DNA of 64,000 bases from Simmondsia chinensis (Eukaryota; Streptophyta; Magnoliopsida; Caryophyllales; Simmondsiaceae): NCBI GenBank assembly GCA_018398585.1, contig JAGTTD010000020.1, positions 22,726,350 through 22,790,349 on the forward strand, read 5' to 3'. Made by a program: the position numbers and the translations under genes. The notes beneath the pieces are model-generated. The model did no database searches and had not been told where the DNA came from. It was given only the letters and a program-made list of their open reading frames with translations. How positions within the stretch are numbered: the first letter of the stretch is position 1; each line of letters begins with the position of its first letter. Positions 35,901 through 46,999 of the stretch are shown piece after piece.

Positions 35901-38900
35901 AGAATTGGCATAATAAAATTGTCTTTGTGATCAAACAAGAAAAAATCTTAAGAAAAATAATTATTGCTTAAAAATTCTTTTAGGATAAAAAGGAGCCCAA
36001 GTATATAGTTTCTTCCATCTTTGCACGGACCTAACAGATCCCAGTATCATACAATTGTAACATGAAATTCCCAAAAGATATCCAACATTACATCATAATT
36101 ATTCCCGTGTTGCACTCAAATGTATCCATACCCTTAAGCACATACAGAAGCAGTTACTAAAGTTATGTTTTAACGTAAAACACAAGGACTCACCTTGATA
36201 CAATATTGGCCGAATGAAAAGGATCCTCGTGCCTGAGCTCAGCTATTACTCTCAATCGGCTTTTCCAGATGAAAAACATAGAACCAGAATGAAAATATGT
36301 CAAAGAAAGATATCAAATACTTATTGCAAGACAAGAGTAAAAGGAATAGGAATTTAACCTATATCTAGTGAAGGTAGATAAAACTGACTGAAATTCAGAA
36401 AGGCCCGCATTATAGCCCTCTCTTTGTATAAAATTTGATTCCCTCTCATCATGTCTGTATGGCCGGCCAGATAATTGACGTCTCTTCTGTAGGTAGCATT
36501 CTTGAAGATCGTTGAACTGTAGCAATCAAAACAGAAAATGAGCAATCATTCAATGACAAATCATCTCCCCCAGCCTGTGTTGCACGAGCCAATGCATACT
36601 ACTTAGCTAGGAGATGATCTCTTGGAAGGGTAGGCTCTGCTTGCTTCAATGAGAAAACATTTTCCTCGCACAAAAATTTTCTTCATAAAATGTTTTATAT
36701 TAAAAATATTCTTTTCTTAGAACTTTTGTCTTTCTCGCGAAAGAAATGGTTTCATTCTTTAAATTTGTACAACGTTCACACTTAGCCAAGTTGAGGTTAA
36801 AGTGAAGCATATGATGTGAGATTATGATGGAACCCTTTAATTGAGGGCAAGTCGATTTGCCTCAATGCAGGGAAATATTTTCCGCATTTATGATTGTTGC
36901 TATGAAGTTATGTAAAGAAAAGATAGAATTAAGACAAAACAATGTTTTCTACCAAAACAAATAGAGCCTAAAGTTATAATGCACCTAGAAAATCCATTTT
37001 TTTTCCTGGTAAGTTTGAATCTAGGAAACTTGTGTAGCTACAACACCCGAACTAGTAAATTATAGATAGATGCGTTTTTGTATGCATGAGCGTACACGTC
37101 TAACACCTACCAAAAAGGAGTCTAGCTTGCACAACCAAGAGACTACACAAGCAAATGGTTGTAATTGGATTGACATAGCAACTCTACCACAACTTGATGA
37201 TCATGATATCAAAAAATCAAATGGTTGTGGATAGCTCATTCTCACTACATTTATCGAGTTTCTTGTCAAAGAAGGTACAATGGAATCTGCAATGAGCTGC
37301 GTAAACAAACCGAGTAGGCCCAGGAGCCATCACAAGTTGGTTCAGCATAAAGCTCGAAAAGCTTGACTCGTTTTGAGATCCATCCAAGTACAGCCTAGTG
37401 AAGCACAAGCTTGTAGGCTTGCAAGCCTAAACGTATAACAATTTATTTGCTTACATTTGCCCAATCGAGCCTAGTTCCAAACAACTCCTAATTCAAGCTT
37501 AAATGAGCACAAATAAGGCAAGCCAGCTCAAAACTCGACAAGCTTAGTTCAGAAAGCTGGGTTCAAGCTCAACTGAGCCGAGCCGAGACCGAGCCTATGG
37601 CGAGTCAAGCTGGAGCTTCAAGTTTCCAAGCCCAGCGAGCTTTGTGCCAAGCTCAATGTAGACAAGGCAAGCCTCAATCTTGACAAGCTCAAGCTTAGGC
37701 GCGGCTCATATACACCCCCTAATTTATAGGTTGCCTAGGCTACATGACAAAGATAATAGATTTTTCTATACCATATGCATCTGCAGGCCAAAAACTTAAA
37801 AGTATTACTAACCTGTGCATGGATCCGTTTCTTCCTCATCACAGCCAAACCCGATTGACTAATGTACTGTGAGTCCAGCCCGCTTAAAGCATCCTTTCTC
37901 TGAGATCCATGAGAGCTCACTTGTGTCTTTCCATCTCCCTTCTTGGTATGGAAACTTCCTGCAGCCAACCCTCCTGGTGAGCCACGGGAACCAGTGGTAA
38001 TGCCACCAGAACTCTTATCACATGTTGAAGGCCATGATTTTGTCACAGGATCGTCACCAAGCATTCGCAATTTCACTGAGTACCTATCCCTCACTCGATA
38101 TAACTCCATCCTGTGCCGCTCCACCAAACTAATGTCCTCTTTAATGTATTGGAGGTCATTTTGAATCTAAAATAGTAAACGATATCTATTACATGAGAAT
38201 TTAGATTATTGAAAATATAGCGCATAAGCTAAAGTAGCAAATAGGTCAAGAGCCTATCTGATATGATTTTCTATTCACAATTTTTGGTTTTTAGAAACTA
38301 AAAAGTAGATTTTGGAAACAATTTTCTTTTTTTTTCCCCCCAATTTTCCTAGTTTTAGTAAAAATTGAAAATGATAACCAAAAACAAGAAAAGGTTAATT
38401 TCAAATCCTGGTTTTCAGTTTCTCAAAAACCAAAAACAAGAAAAGGTTATTTTCAAATCCTGGTTTTTAGTTTCTCAAAAACCAAAAACTAGAAAAATAC
38501 ATTACCAAGCAAGCCCTGAGAAATCAGCTAATAAAGACAGAGCATAGCGTATGATCAAGTGATTATGATGAATGTCACAGGGCCTAAAGCATACACCTCA
38601 CATAGTTCATCAGCCTTTTGCTTCCTCAAACAATGAAGGAAGTCTAACAATATTTGCATATTTCTCTCAGCTTCTTCTTGTTCCATTTTTCTTTTTTTCT
38701 CCGCAAGAACTGACATTAGGGTATCCACCTCCTTGACCGAGACTTCACAACCCTGTCTATGGAGCAGAAGAATGTGTAAGGTTAAAATGGAAGCATACAA
38801 TTCAACATGCACTCTTCATTGCACAGACAAGTATTGAAAGAAGGTAGACCATTATAACTGATGTAACCGAATTGCAGGGAGAAGGAAGGGGAAGCCTTCT

Positions 38901-41049
38901 GCTGACTCACATCAGAGATCATCAAGAACAAATCAGCATAATCCCCAAATACAGACAAAGAAAGAAAAAGTGGCAGCAAACTTTTCACAAAAAATTTCAG
39001 GGATAATGAGAGTTATTAATGCCTGTAAGTTTGTTCAAATAGATCCCTCATCTTTTGCCGTACAAATTAGACCTTCGTGTTTTTTATCAAAAAAAGAAAT
39101 ATCACTAAAAGAGAGATAATGTGCACAGAGTAAAGGAATAATAGTCCTTCGTGTTCTATTTTGTGGCTAAATTGGTTGCCTGGTAAATAACTCGGGATAA
39201 ATATGCCAAGGTAATCAAAGACTATCAATCGTTTCATTCTACTAATCCGTCAACAACTACAAATCTACAATAAGCTACTTTCTGCTACCGTTGCAAATCT
39301 TGAACTTCAACAAGGAATTTGGGATCAATAGGCGGTATTTGAGACAAAGACGTGATTGTTGAAGGTAAGAAAACATGCCGATCCATAACATCAACAATTG
39401 CCTAATTGAATATATCAATTTAGCAGCCGAAAGACCAGCATATCTCATTCCTACTTCACAACAAGAAATCAGGCATGCATAACTGACCTGTTGTAGTGCG
39501 CGACGGAACTGTTCCACCGGAGATGCAGTTTTTGACATTTGGCGAGCAGAGGCCTTCTTTAAGAGCTACAAATGTGTCAAGAGACCATATAACGATAAGT
39601 TGCATTTCAAAGTCGATTCTCTTGTAAAATTTCAAGAGCTCTTAGGCCCTATCCACGGAGCTAGTATGTATGAGGTTCACATATAAACCCAAATGAAGTT
39701 CCGCCTCTAAAACTAATTGATATTAAGCGGAATAATCTAGTAGGCTTATATGTTAATCTCCTCACTCTCACAACTCCGATATGACATGTAAACTACACTC
39801 ACATGTGAAGTTCTTAACACCTCTCAAAGAGAAATCATGAATCACTTTGCAAAACACATAAGTAACCAACACTTCACTCAAGAGAACTCACAGGTATGTG
39901 ACGTACAACTTTCAGCGGCATTTTCTTAAAGAAAACATAAGAAAAAAATAAATGTTTTTGCATCTAGAGTCATACAAAAGAAAGCAATAAGGATCACATT
40001 CACACACGTGCTAGAATTTCACCGGCTTTGAGTCCAATATATGAAGTTGGCATATATGAAATCCATATACTTGCCCAAGTAAGGTTTTATCCTAAGACCA
40101 ATCAGCGTTGGGTAGAATAGTCCACTAAACTTATATATTTATCTCTTCTCTCTCACAACAACAACATGGGCAACTTAACTCTGCTTACACATGAAGTTCT
40201 CAACACAAAGCATAGAGTGATATCAAATCACTGCGCTCAAAATTTAAAGTAAAATCGTGTATGTTAAATCACTATCTTACGCACCTAATCAACTCTGGAT
40301 TCTTAGTGCAATAAACGTATTCAAAAAAACACAGCAATAAAATCACTGTTGCATACGCAAAATGAACTAAAACAAGCTAAAACAATCAAAAATCCAGCTC
40401 AAATCACCAATTTCAAGACAATAAAGCAAATAAAAATCATCAACTTCAAATTCTACATAAACACGGCAATAAGATCGCTCTTGCATACGAGAAATGAACT
40501 AAACCAATAAAAAATCCAGCTCTAATCACCAAATTCAAGACACATAAAGCAACAAAAAGAAGCTTCAACTCCAAATTCTACAAAAACACAGCAATAAGAT
40601 CGCTCTTGCATACGCAAAATGAACTAAAACAATAAAAAAAATTCAGCTCAAATCACCAAATTCAATGCACAAAAACAAATTGAAACCTAAACCTACAAAT
40701 CCTGCAACACAATTTACAACAACAGCAGCTCGAAATCAACCTTATCGAGCAGAAAATTAGGAAAAAGCTGAATGTTCGTGAGATGCCGACAACAGCAAGG
40801 ACAATCACTCTTATTCCGAAGATGCGTAATGATACACATATAACAAAAACTATGTCCACAGGCCGTCAAGAACGCATCTTTAATCAACTGCATACAAATC
40901 GGACACATCAAATCCCTATCCATCTCCCCCGCCGCCGCCGCCGCCGCCGGAGAATCAATGCCCGGCGGCAAAGGAACAGCCGTGAGAGGGCGCGCCTCCG
41001 CCTTCACCGCTGGCACCAGCGCGCCTGCGAAGTGGAAGCCTTCGTCCAT
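29967..41049 (-). CDS. COP1: E3 ubiquitin-protein ligase COP1
   Basis: Exons on the minus strand: 40741-41049, 39488-39565, 38597-38752, 37813-38166, 36359-36516, 36194-36259, 35355-35433, 34060-34215, 33387-33485, 31524-31628, 30687-30866, 30437-30547, 29967-30137. All splice in frame: 673 aa (Arabidopsis 675). COP1 with SPA proteins ubiquitinates light-signalling factors such as HY5 in the nucleus in darkness. RING finger: C49, C52, C64, H66, C69, C72, C83, C86 ([20 protein letters not shown]). A coiled coil follows (about 104-230), then a bipartite nuclear signal (RKKRIHAQ 292-299 with KRRQ near 311) and WD40 repeats from about residue 360 ([33 protein letters not shown]) to VLVMAA. The start is the ATG at 41049; an in-frame GTG upstream was not used. 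The residue between the two C-terminal RING cysteines is an extra Cys (CPCCC). Introns hold many MITEs and SINEs but coding sequence is intact. Confidence 0.97.
30189..30413. mobile_element. MITE family B (Tourist/PIF-Harbinger-like), COP1 intron
   Basis: Imperfect palindrome of about 220 bp with ends GGGCCTCTTTAGTATC and ATATCAAACAGGCC, flanked by TTA on both sides. Interior words TTTTGCAGTTTTnnGTTT and CAAAAACTAAGAACAAAAA are shared with the other B copies. Confidence 0.7.
31000..31200. repeat. Family G MITE fragment, COP1 intron
   Basis: TCTATTAGTTCT, GGAAAATGTTCTCTATTGG and CCAAATAGAACC resemble the family G ends of 36624-36971. Confidence 0.4.
31340..31455 (-). repeat. Au-like SINE, COP1 intron
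   Basis: Reverse order of the SINE body: CCAGTGCCCCAAAGGCTC, CAAGGTCTGGGGGGTGAATG, CTACCCTGAAGGGAGGCTG, TTCCGAGAACCCCCGACCT. Confidence 0.75.
31745..31880 (+). repeat. Au-like SINE, COP1 intron
   Basis: Plus-strand order: CCTTTGGAAACAGCCCC, GTAGCACCATATAGGGGTAAG, CCCAAACCCTGC, TGAGGCACTAGATTGTTGTTG. Confidence 0.75.
31890..32030 (-). repeat. Au-like SINE, COP1 intron, opposite to its neighbour
   Basis: CCCAGTGCCTGAAAGGCTTCC, GCGGGGTTTGAGGAGGGTG, CACAGCCTTACC, AGGGAGGCTG, GGACCCCCAATCCT. With the copy at 31745-31880 it forms a tail-to-tail inverted pair. Confidence 0.75.
32288..32628. mobile_element. MITE family B, COP1 intron, partly duplicated
   Basis: TTA-flanked ends GGGCCTATTTTGTGAC and near ACCCGACACAACC. 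The segment CATTTTCAAAACCTAACTTT is repeated in tandem inside. Confidence 0.55.
33015..33130 (-). repeat. Au-like SINE, COP1 intron
   Basis: ACAACAACAATCAACCTAG tail, then GCAGGGTCTAGGAGGGAGGG, CATAGCCTTACCCCTTCAGG, GTGCTACCCTAAATGGAGG, TTTCCGAGG. Confidence 0.75.
33508..33978. repeat. GCTCG-word element, COP1 intron
   Basis: AGGGTTGTAAATGAACTT start and GGAGCACCCCTA end; the interior has AGCTCGGCTCGATTATGAGC and CTCGATAAC words. Confidence 0.55.
34571..35040. repeat. GCTCG-word element, opposite orientation, COP1 intron
   Basis: Starts TTATCGAGC and ends TTCGTTTACACCCCTA, the family terminus; dense ATCGAGCC/GCTCGTTATCGAG words. Confidence 0.6.
36624..36971. mobile_element. MITE family G, COP1 intron
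   Basis: Ends GGCTCTGCTTGC and, reversed, GGCTCTATTTGTTTTGG; the inner ends also pair (GAAAACATTTTCC at the left, AATGTTTTC at the right). Related copies lie at 57449-57995 and 62360-63150. Confidence 0.55.
37300..37730. repeat. GCTCG/AGCTTG-word element, COP1 intron
   Basis: AAGCTCGAAAAGCTTGACTCG, GAGCCGAGCCGAGACCGAGCC and the terminal GGCTCATATACACCCCCTAA. Confidence 0.55.
38254..38520. mobile_element. MITE family B with inner duplication, COP1 intron
   Basis: Ends AGCCTATCTGATATG and ATTACCAAGCAAGCCC. A segment of about 62 bp containing CAAAAACAAGAAAAGGTTA and AAATCCTGGTTTTnAGTTTC is present twice in tandem. Confidence 0.6.
39655..39830. repeat. Dispersed repeat in COP1 intron 1 (two copies)
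   Basis: ACATATAAACCCAAATGAAG, AATAATCTAGTAGGCTTATATG and ACATGTGAAGTTCTTAACACC recur at 40035-40205 in the same intron and, diverged, at 21255-21435 and 21600-21740 in ANTH intron 1. Origin unknown. Confidence 0.5.
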
Positions 41050-41064
41050 ACGAGTAACCGTCAC

Positions 41065-41098
41065 ACTCTCTCTCTCTCTCTAAAAATTTTCTCTCTCT
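41065..41098 (-). promoter_or_regulatory. GA-rich COP1 leader
   Basis: On the COP1 strand this is GAGAGAG...GAGAGAGAG, ending 15 bp before the ATG, inside the presumed 5' UTR. Confidence 0.6.
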
Positions 41099-41186
41099 AG
41101 AAGTGAGTGGACAGAGATTGAAGAAGGTTGGAGTTTAAATGGGCTTGTTCGGTGGAGCATGAGAACTGAAACGGCCCACGTTTGCA

Positions 41187-41195
41187 TATTTATAG
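41187..41195 (-). promoter_or_regulatory. COP1 TATA box
   Basis: CTATAAATA on the minus strand, 138 bp upstream of the ATG, would place the transcript start near 41160. A GGCCCA-type word and an ACGT core lie next to it on the upstream side (41172-41181). Confidence 0.6.
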
Positions 41196-41357
41196 GTCTC
41201 TGATTTTTGAAGTGGCGGCTGGTGGTTTGCGGACTGCAATCAATTGAACGATGTGTATCCATTGGGGACCTTGTACACTTCACCGGTTGACAAATGTGTT
41301 GTATTATATCGTATTCGTATTTGTATTTGTGTTTGTGTTATGCAACAGGGTTTTAGA

Positions 41358-42147
41358 GAAATGTTGTTTAAAATGGCTTAAAATAGAACAATATTACTCA
41401 AAATAACCTATTTTAAACAATATTTACCAAAATAGCCTCCACGTCAACAAATTTAAAAATTTTTAATTTTTTTTAATTTTTAGGTACCTCCCTTCCTATG
41501 ATAATAATTTTAAAGATAATAATTTAGGTTAAATATGATATAAACAAATGACTATTATTAGATAATTGTAATAATGAGTAAATTAAAAAATTATGTATAG
41601 ATAATATTATTTAATATTTAACAAATAACTTAATTTAAATTTTTTGTTATAAATTACATGCCGTCACCGGATCCCATGAGAACTCCGAAGTTAAGCGTGC
41701 TTGGGCGAGAGTAGTACCAGGATGGATGACCTCCTGGGAAGTCCTCACCCTTAAGTTTGGGGGACTGGAAAACAGCCTCTCTTCAGGTTAACACCCTGAA
41801 GGGGGAAGGCTGCGTACATCCGCCCCCCCAGACCCTGCGTAGGCGGGAGCCCTTGAGGCATTGGGTATGTTCTTTTACATATGTAGTTTAACTAAAACTT
41901 ATATTATGAAGGTAAATATAACATGATAATAAAAAAAAGTTTAATGTTTTTAATTTAATTAATAATTAATAATTTATTAATATTTAAATAAAAAATAAAT
42001 AGTTTTAAAGTATCATAAAACAAAAATAATAATAAATAAATTTTTAAAATTTGCTGACGTGGAAGCGATTTGGGAAAATATTTTTTTGAAATGAGTCATT
42101 TTGGGTAATAATTTTTTTTTATTTTAGGCCGTTTTAGGCAACGGCTC
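41358..42147. mobile_element. Long-TIR Mutator-like element carrying a nested 5S-SINE
   Basis: About 100-bp inverted ends (left GTTGTTTAAAATGGCTTAAAA, right reversed GTTGCCTAAAACGGCCTAAAA, both later reading CCACGTCA). They are bounded by GGTTTTAGA (41349-41357) and GGTTTTACA (42148-42156), a 9-bp duplication with one mismatch. No transposase. Confidence 0.7.
41660..41874 (+). mobile_element. 5S rRNA-headed SINE, copy 3
   Basis: Plus strand: GCCGTCACCGGATCCCATGA, AACTCCGAAGTTAAGCGTGC, TTGGGCGAGAGTAGTACCAG, GATGGATGACCTCCTGGGAA, then the Au-like body and GGCGGGAGCCCTTGAGGCA, GGGTATGTTC. Flanked by TTACAT at 41654-41659 and 41875-41880. It lies inside the long-TIR element, so it is younger. 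Confidence 0.8.
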
Positions 42148-42623
42148 GGTTTTACAAACAGGGTCAAACCGGATGCGACCCATTTAGGAGCTCTCGACCC
42201 TTGTGTTGGTGTATTTCAAAATAAACAAAAGAAGATTTGGTATCTTTTGGGTAAAGAGTTGTGTCCCTTTCTGAATAAACACTTGAAAACTATATATAGG
42301 CCGCCCTCATTTCTCGTATTTTAGATGATGATAAACATACTTGAAAAATAATTGAAACATCATTTTATTGTTCACATCTTTGTTATCTTGCCTTTCTACA
42401 CTCTATCTTACTTTGATTCTTGATTTACATTGTATCCCTGAGGCTATTTCATTATCCACAAAATAAGTCTTAAGGATAGTGGTTCACTACACGCCTTAAA
42501 GCCTGTGGCTAATTATTGATACCCATTTTGTAAGATTTCCCTAACACCTTGTTCGACTCAATTATTAAACGAGTAATCCACGATTTACGTAATTAATAAT
42601 ATTGGGGATTTTTGTTTTATTAA

Positions 42624-42958
42624 GGTCTCATTTGATATGTGGAAAGTAAAGGCGAGGAGTAAATATTCATTGGAAGTACGGATTTTAACTCTTATTTTAT
42701 TAGTAAGAAGTTGACAAAATGTGGGAAGTAGAAATTGTTAGCAATTTTCAATTCCTTCAAAGCGCAAGTAGTAACTTACATGCCCTCTAGGCAAGTTCTA
42801 ACTCTTTCGTTTTTAACTAGCTTCTGCAAGGAAGTTTTATTTTCCAACCTAGCAACCAAACATCTTTTATCCACTTTTTCTGAGAATTTGATAAAGGAAT
42901 TCAATTCGCAGGAAATACAACTTCCTATAAAATGCCTCTTGCAACCAAACGAGGCCTA
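42624..42958. mobile_element. MITE with AAGGTCTCATTTG / CAAACGAGGCCT ends
   Basis: Inverted ends TAAGGTCTCATTTGATATG and AACCAAACGAGGCCTA enclose about 335 bp of non-coding DNA. Confidence 0.55.
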
Positions 42959-43604
42959 GAATTGAACTGTACAAAACAACGACAACAACTTAAGGGCCAC
43001 AGGTGTTGGAAAAATAGATGATATAAGATCAATATTAAACATATGAGACTCGTAAAGAAAAGGATAGAAGTTACCACACTGTGGCAAACCATTGCCTTAA
43101 TTCGAATTTGCCCCAACTACAATACATACTGGCTATTCGACAATCGACGCCCAAGGTTAACACGGAGACCGAAACACCAGTATACTCGGTAGTTACGGTA
43201 TAGGAGAGTCTCAATCAATTCCCAGCACTATAAACGAAGTCGAACCAAGTTACACGAGAGAATAATTTAGAGAAAATGAATTCGTTCATTGTTAGATAAA
43301 GAAAGGGGGAGAGAATTGTGGGAAATTAAAGAGAGAACATCAATTTCATTCCAAGTACACTAGCAAACCCGAACTAGCCTTAGATTTGTAGGCTAAAATC
43401 TGAATATGCAGCAATGAGCATAATGATGGTCATGAATGCTAGAATTGTAACGCATGTGACAACTGAGCAGGATTAATGTGGAATATCAACGATCCATTTT
43501 AATAAGGGTCTAATTCAATATTTATAATGCTCTAAATGCTGGCAACTAATCACACAAAATATACCAAACTATATAACTAAATATCGAATTTTGAAGTATC
43601 TCCA

Positions 43605-43715
43605 ACAGCATGAGCTCCCGTCAAAGCAAGGTTTGGGGAGTGAGATGAATGCAGCCTTAACCTTTTAGAATGTTACCCTAAATGGAGGTTGTGTCCAAGG
43701 ATCCTAGTCTAGAAA
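43605..43715 (-). repeat. Au-like SINE
   Basis: CAACAGCATGAGCTCCCG, CAAGGTTTGGGGAGTGAG, GCAGCCTTAACC, TGTTACCCTAAATGGAGG in the reverse order of the body. Confidence 0.65.
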
Positions 43716-44034
43716 GCATAAAATCAAAACAGGAAAGAGACGGCATAAAGCAACAAGGAGCAAAGTAATAACAAACATACGTAAACAAGCAAACATATAA
43801 GCCTAAGAGCACTATAAACTAGCTTTGTTGTGCTTCTTTATTATAAAATGCATTATCAGTCACACACTTCATTCAACTCTATCTAAGGTCTTCTCCTTGT
43901 TTAAGTTTTGTGTGCTCAAGTCATATCGGATTTCGGGTTAATTAGATAATTTCATTTTGGAATTTGGATCAGCAAATTTGAGTTGGGTAAGGTGATTGTA
44001 GTTGCATAGTTTGCAGTTCAACTTTAGTTCAAAC

Positions 44035-44530
44035 TAGGGATGGCAATGGGGCGGGGCAGATATGGGGGTGCCTCCTCTATACCCGTTCTTGCCATTCAAA
44101 TCCTTACTCATGCCCGCTCCATTACTCGTCACAGGTATGAAATGAATATTCATACCCACCCTGACAGGTACAAACTTATACCCATATCCGCCTCATTATC
44201 CTCCAATATCCAATGGGTATCCATTATCCACCCTAATGGCGAGTACAAAATAATTATCCGTACCCGGCCATATTAATTATTTTATACTATTTTCAAAAAT
44301 TCGAATATATTTTTTTATAACATTGATAAGTAATCTAGATGATCGAATCTAAGCACGTGTTTTTTAATTTGAAAGTTAATTAGATACAAAATAAAGTGAG
44401 TATGGTGGGTAAAAAGTTACCCATATCTAGGCTGGTACGGGGCGGGTACACCCAACCCGTGCCTATTACCCACCTCACTAATACCCATACCCGTGGGTAA
44501 TGGATTTTACCTGCCTCATTGCCATCCCTA
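44035..44530. mobile_element. hAT-type MITE with perfect 8-bp TSD
   Basis: TAGGGATGGCAATG at the left and CATTGCCATCCCTA at the right are perfect 14-bp inverted repeats, flanked by GTTCAAAC (44027-44034 and 44531-44538). The 496-bp interior is rich in GGGTA/TACCC words and non-coding. TSD length points to hAT. Confidence 0.85.
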
Positions 44531-44777
44531 GTTCAAACTGAGTCGGATTAGGTCATTTTTAGTTTGAGTCATCTTTAGATTCGGGTCAATTAGGTTAGGT
44601 TGTTTGGGTTTTGGATTAGCTCAAGTGACTTATGTTCACGTCTAATTCCAATTAGCTAGGATCATTTCGTCAGGGTTCAATCATCTCGGATTTGGGTTTA
44701 CCTGGTTGGGCCATTTTCAACTTTGAGTTGGATCGGGTCAGGTTCAAGTCGCATGAGTCGATTCAATTTTTTTTTTT

Positions 44778-44780
<3 letters not shown>

Positions 44781-44809
<29 letters not shown>
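44781..44809. repeat. Poly-G run (29 G)
   Basis: Uninterrupted G run preceded by a T run. A 23-base C run lies 125 bp downstream. Confidence 0.9.
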
Positions 44810-44811
<2 letters not shown>

Positions 44812-44934
44812 TCAATTTGAGCTAAATTTAGGTTGTGTTGGATACTTAGGTTTCAAAATCATATTGAGTTCGAGTTTATTAAGTTGGATCATTTGAGTTC
44901 TAGGTCAGTAAAATGAAAACGAAATTATAGAAAT

Positions 44935-44936
44935 CC

Positions 44937-44957
<21 letters not shown>
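44935..44957. repeat. Poly-C run (23 C) followed by A run
   Basis: Uninterrupted C run then about ten A. It is complementary to the G run at 44781-44809. Confidence 0.9.
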
Positions 44958-44970
<13 letters not shown>

Positions 44971-45444
44971 TGAGAATTTGGAACGTATAGTTTTTAATTA
45001 AAAAAATATCATGAAATGGGGTGGTGAAATTGTAGTTCGAGTTCCATTAGAGTGATCTCAACGGGAGCAAGAGTTTGTTTCTATTGGCTTGGCTCCTTTT
45101 ATCTCTCTTTACCCCATTGGCAAATAGAGAGTGAGTGATTGTTTAGGATTTATGTCCTACTGTAGGAGTACTAGTATGTAATTTACTTAAAAAAATAAAA
45201 AAGATTATTACTTAGATACTATAAAGTTTGAGTATTTATCACATAGGTACGATTACATTTTAATGTATATAATAAGGTACTTTAAATTTTGAACATTTGA
45301 TCATCTAAGTACCGTGAAGTTTATCAATCACATACCCTTTTTTAAACATTCAATAGATTTTCAATATAAAATGCTAAAACTAAACACGATTTTGACTATC
45401 TATTAGTAGTATCTTTATTAGAACTTGATATATTTTTGTTAAGG

Positions 45445-45625
45445 AAGAACTCGGTTACCCAATAATCCCCTACTCATACGACAACTGACGTACTGCATGA
45501 GCCAGTTAAATCGAGGATTCCTCAGGAGAGGTTCAAAAGGGGAATCGAACTCTATACCTTTAGGTCTAAAATAATACTTTATCCTACCTCTTGTCTCTTA
45601 CCATTGAGGCAAGACCCTAGTGAGT
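45445..45625 (-). repeat. tRNA-derived SINE-like repeat
   Basis: AACTCGGTTACCCAATAATCCCC, GATTCCTCAGGAGAGG, GGGGAATCGAACTC (reversed box B) and TACCATTGAGGCAAGACCCT match 23905-24085. Confidence 0.65.
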
Positions 45626-45889
45626 AAATATTTAAGTAGTTTACATCAAAATTCGGTAAATATTTTATCAAAATTCGTTGACTTTTTGATGAAAACTTTG
45701 GCATTGACTTATATATATATATATATATTATAATCATGTATTATATCAATATTAATATGTACAAAACTGACAAATTTTAATAAAAATATTCAAACCTCAA
45801 CCTACTCCACTATATATATTAAGATGTCATAATACCTAAACAATAAATGCTCAAATCTCAGGTACTTTAAGTGAAAATTTCTCCAAAAA

Positions 45890-46425
45890 ACAATGGGACT
45901 AGTTATACTCGGGGACGGTAATGGGCGGGGTGGATATGGGGGCTGCCTCCTCCACACCCGCACCCGCCACCTAGATCCACACCTATACTCGCCCATTATC
46001 CTCCATGAGTATGAAATGGATACCCATACCAGTCCTGGCATGTACAAATCTATATCCATACCTATACCCGCCCCATACCCTCCCTAATATGTTTACAAAA
46101 CAATTATTGATATGCGCCCATATTAATAATATTCTTACAAAGTTTAGTTATATTTTTGTATAACATTAATAAATAATTTGGTAATTGAATTTAAATTTAT
46201 ATTTTTTAATTGGGAAGTTAATTAAATATAAAATGAAGTGAATATGAGAAGTATAAACAGTGTGCAGCGGGAATGGAGCTGAGTGGGGCGGGGCGGGTAT
46301 AATACTATACCCGTAGGGCAGGTAAACCTAACTCATACCCGCTACCTATCTTATTTATATTCATACCTGCTTTAAACACGACAGATACCCGCAGAAGACG
46401 AGTTTTACTCGCTCCATTGTAATAT
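45890..46425. mobile_element. Diverged relative of the 44035-44530 hAT MITE
   Basis: GGGGACGGTAATGGGCGGGG and GGATATGGGGGCTGCCTCCTC parallel the start of the other copy, and TACCCGCAGAAGACGAG and CGCTCCATTGTAAT its end. The ends are degraded. Confidence 0.6.
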
Positions 46426-46529
46426 GCAGTTGTACTATATTGATAGGCATGCTACTCGTTGAATTTCAATTAGCGTTACAAATCACAGCTGGTTATTCAT
46501 CAGTCTTTACAGTACAAATTTTCCCTCCA

Positions 46530-46632
46530 CTCTCTCTCTCTCTCTCACTCTACATTCGAACTGAGGTCAGAGTTCTTCCCCCTTTTCTACCATCTAAAAC
46601 CCTAGAAAACCTCCATACGCATTTATTTCAGG
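46530..46632 (+). promoter_or_regulatory. Probable non-coding leader exon of AGO6
   Basis: A (TC)n run, then AAAACCCTAGAAAACCTCC, typical of plant 5' UTRs, ends at a good donor (CAGG|GTAAAATCG, intron from 46633). A leader intron of about 3.1 kb could splice to an acceptor at 49771 or 49787, just before the ATG at 49799. This is inferred without transcript data; the TSS near 46500 is a guess. Confidence 0.45.
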
Positions 46633-46999
46633 GTAAAATCGTTTTAATTTATCTATTTTTCTTCGCCAATTTGCGCTAGATTATGTTCTGCATGTATGAT
46701 TTTGCCTCATTGTTCGATTCTCACATTGTTTGTTTGTGTTAATTTCTTGAGATTGATTGATTGATTTTGCTTTCCGTGTTTCACCAATTTGATTATTGTA
46801 GTTTTGTTCAGATGATCCGCTTTGTATGTCAGTGCATTGTTTGTTGTTCGTCAAAGATAAGCGGGGTTAAGGGAAGGGAATTTGAACCTAGGACCTCGTA
46901 TTTTACCCCCCGTTTGGTAACGGGTGAAAATGAGTAAAGGGGGATAAGGCTAATGTAAACCCTTACTCTTGTTTGACAAAATTTTTTGAGGGTTGGCAA

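Noticed and set aside
41050..41064. COP1 start at an in-frame upstream GTG
   Set aside because: A normal ATG at 41049 lies 15 bp downstream and gives a 673-aa protein in line with the family; GTG starts are not usual in plant nuclear genes.
41660..41760. 5S rRNA gene
   Set aside because: The match covers only part of 5S, is diverged, runs directly into a SINE body and has a SINE tail and target duplication. It is not a functional rRNA gene in a tandem array.
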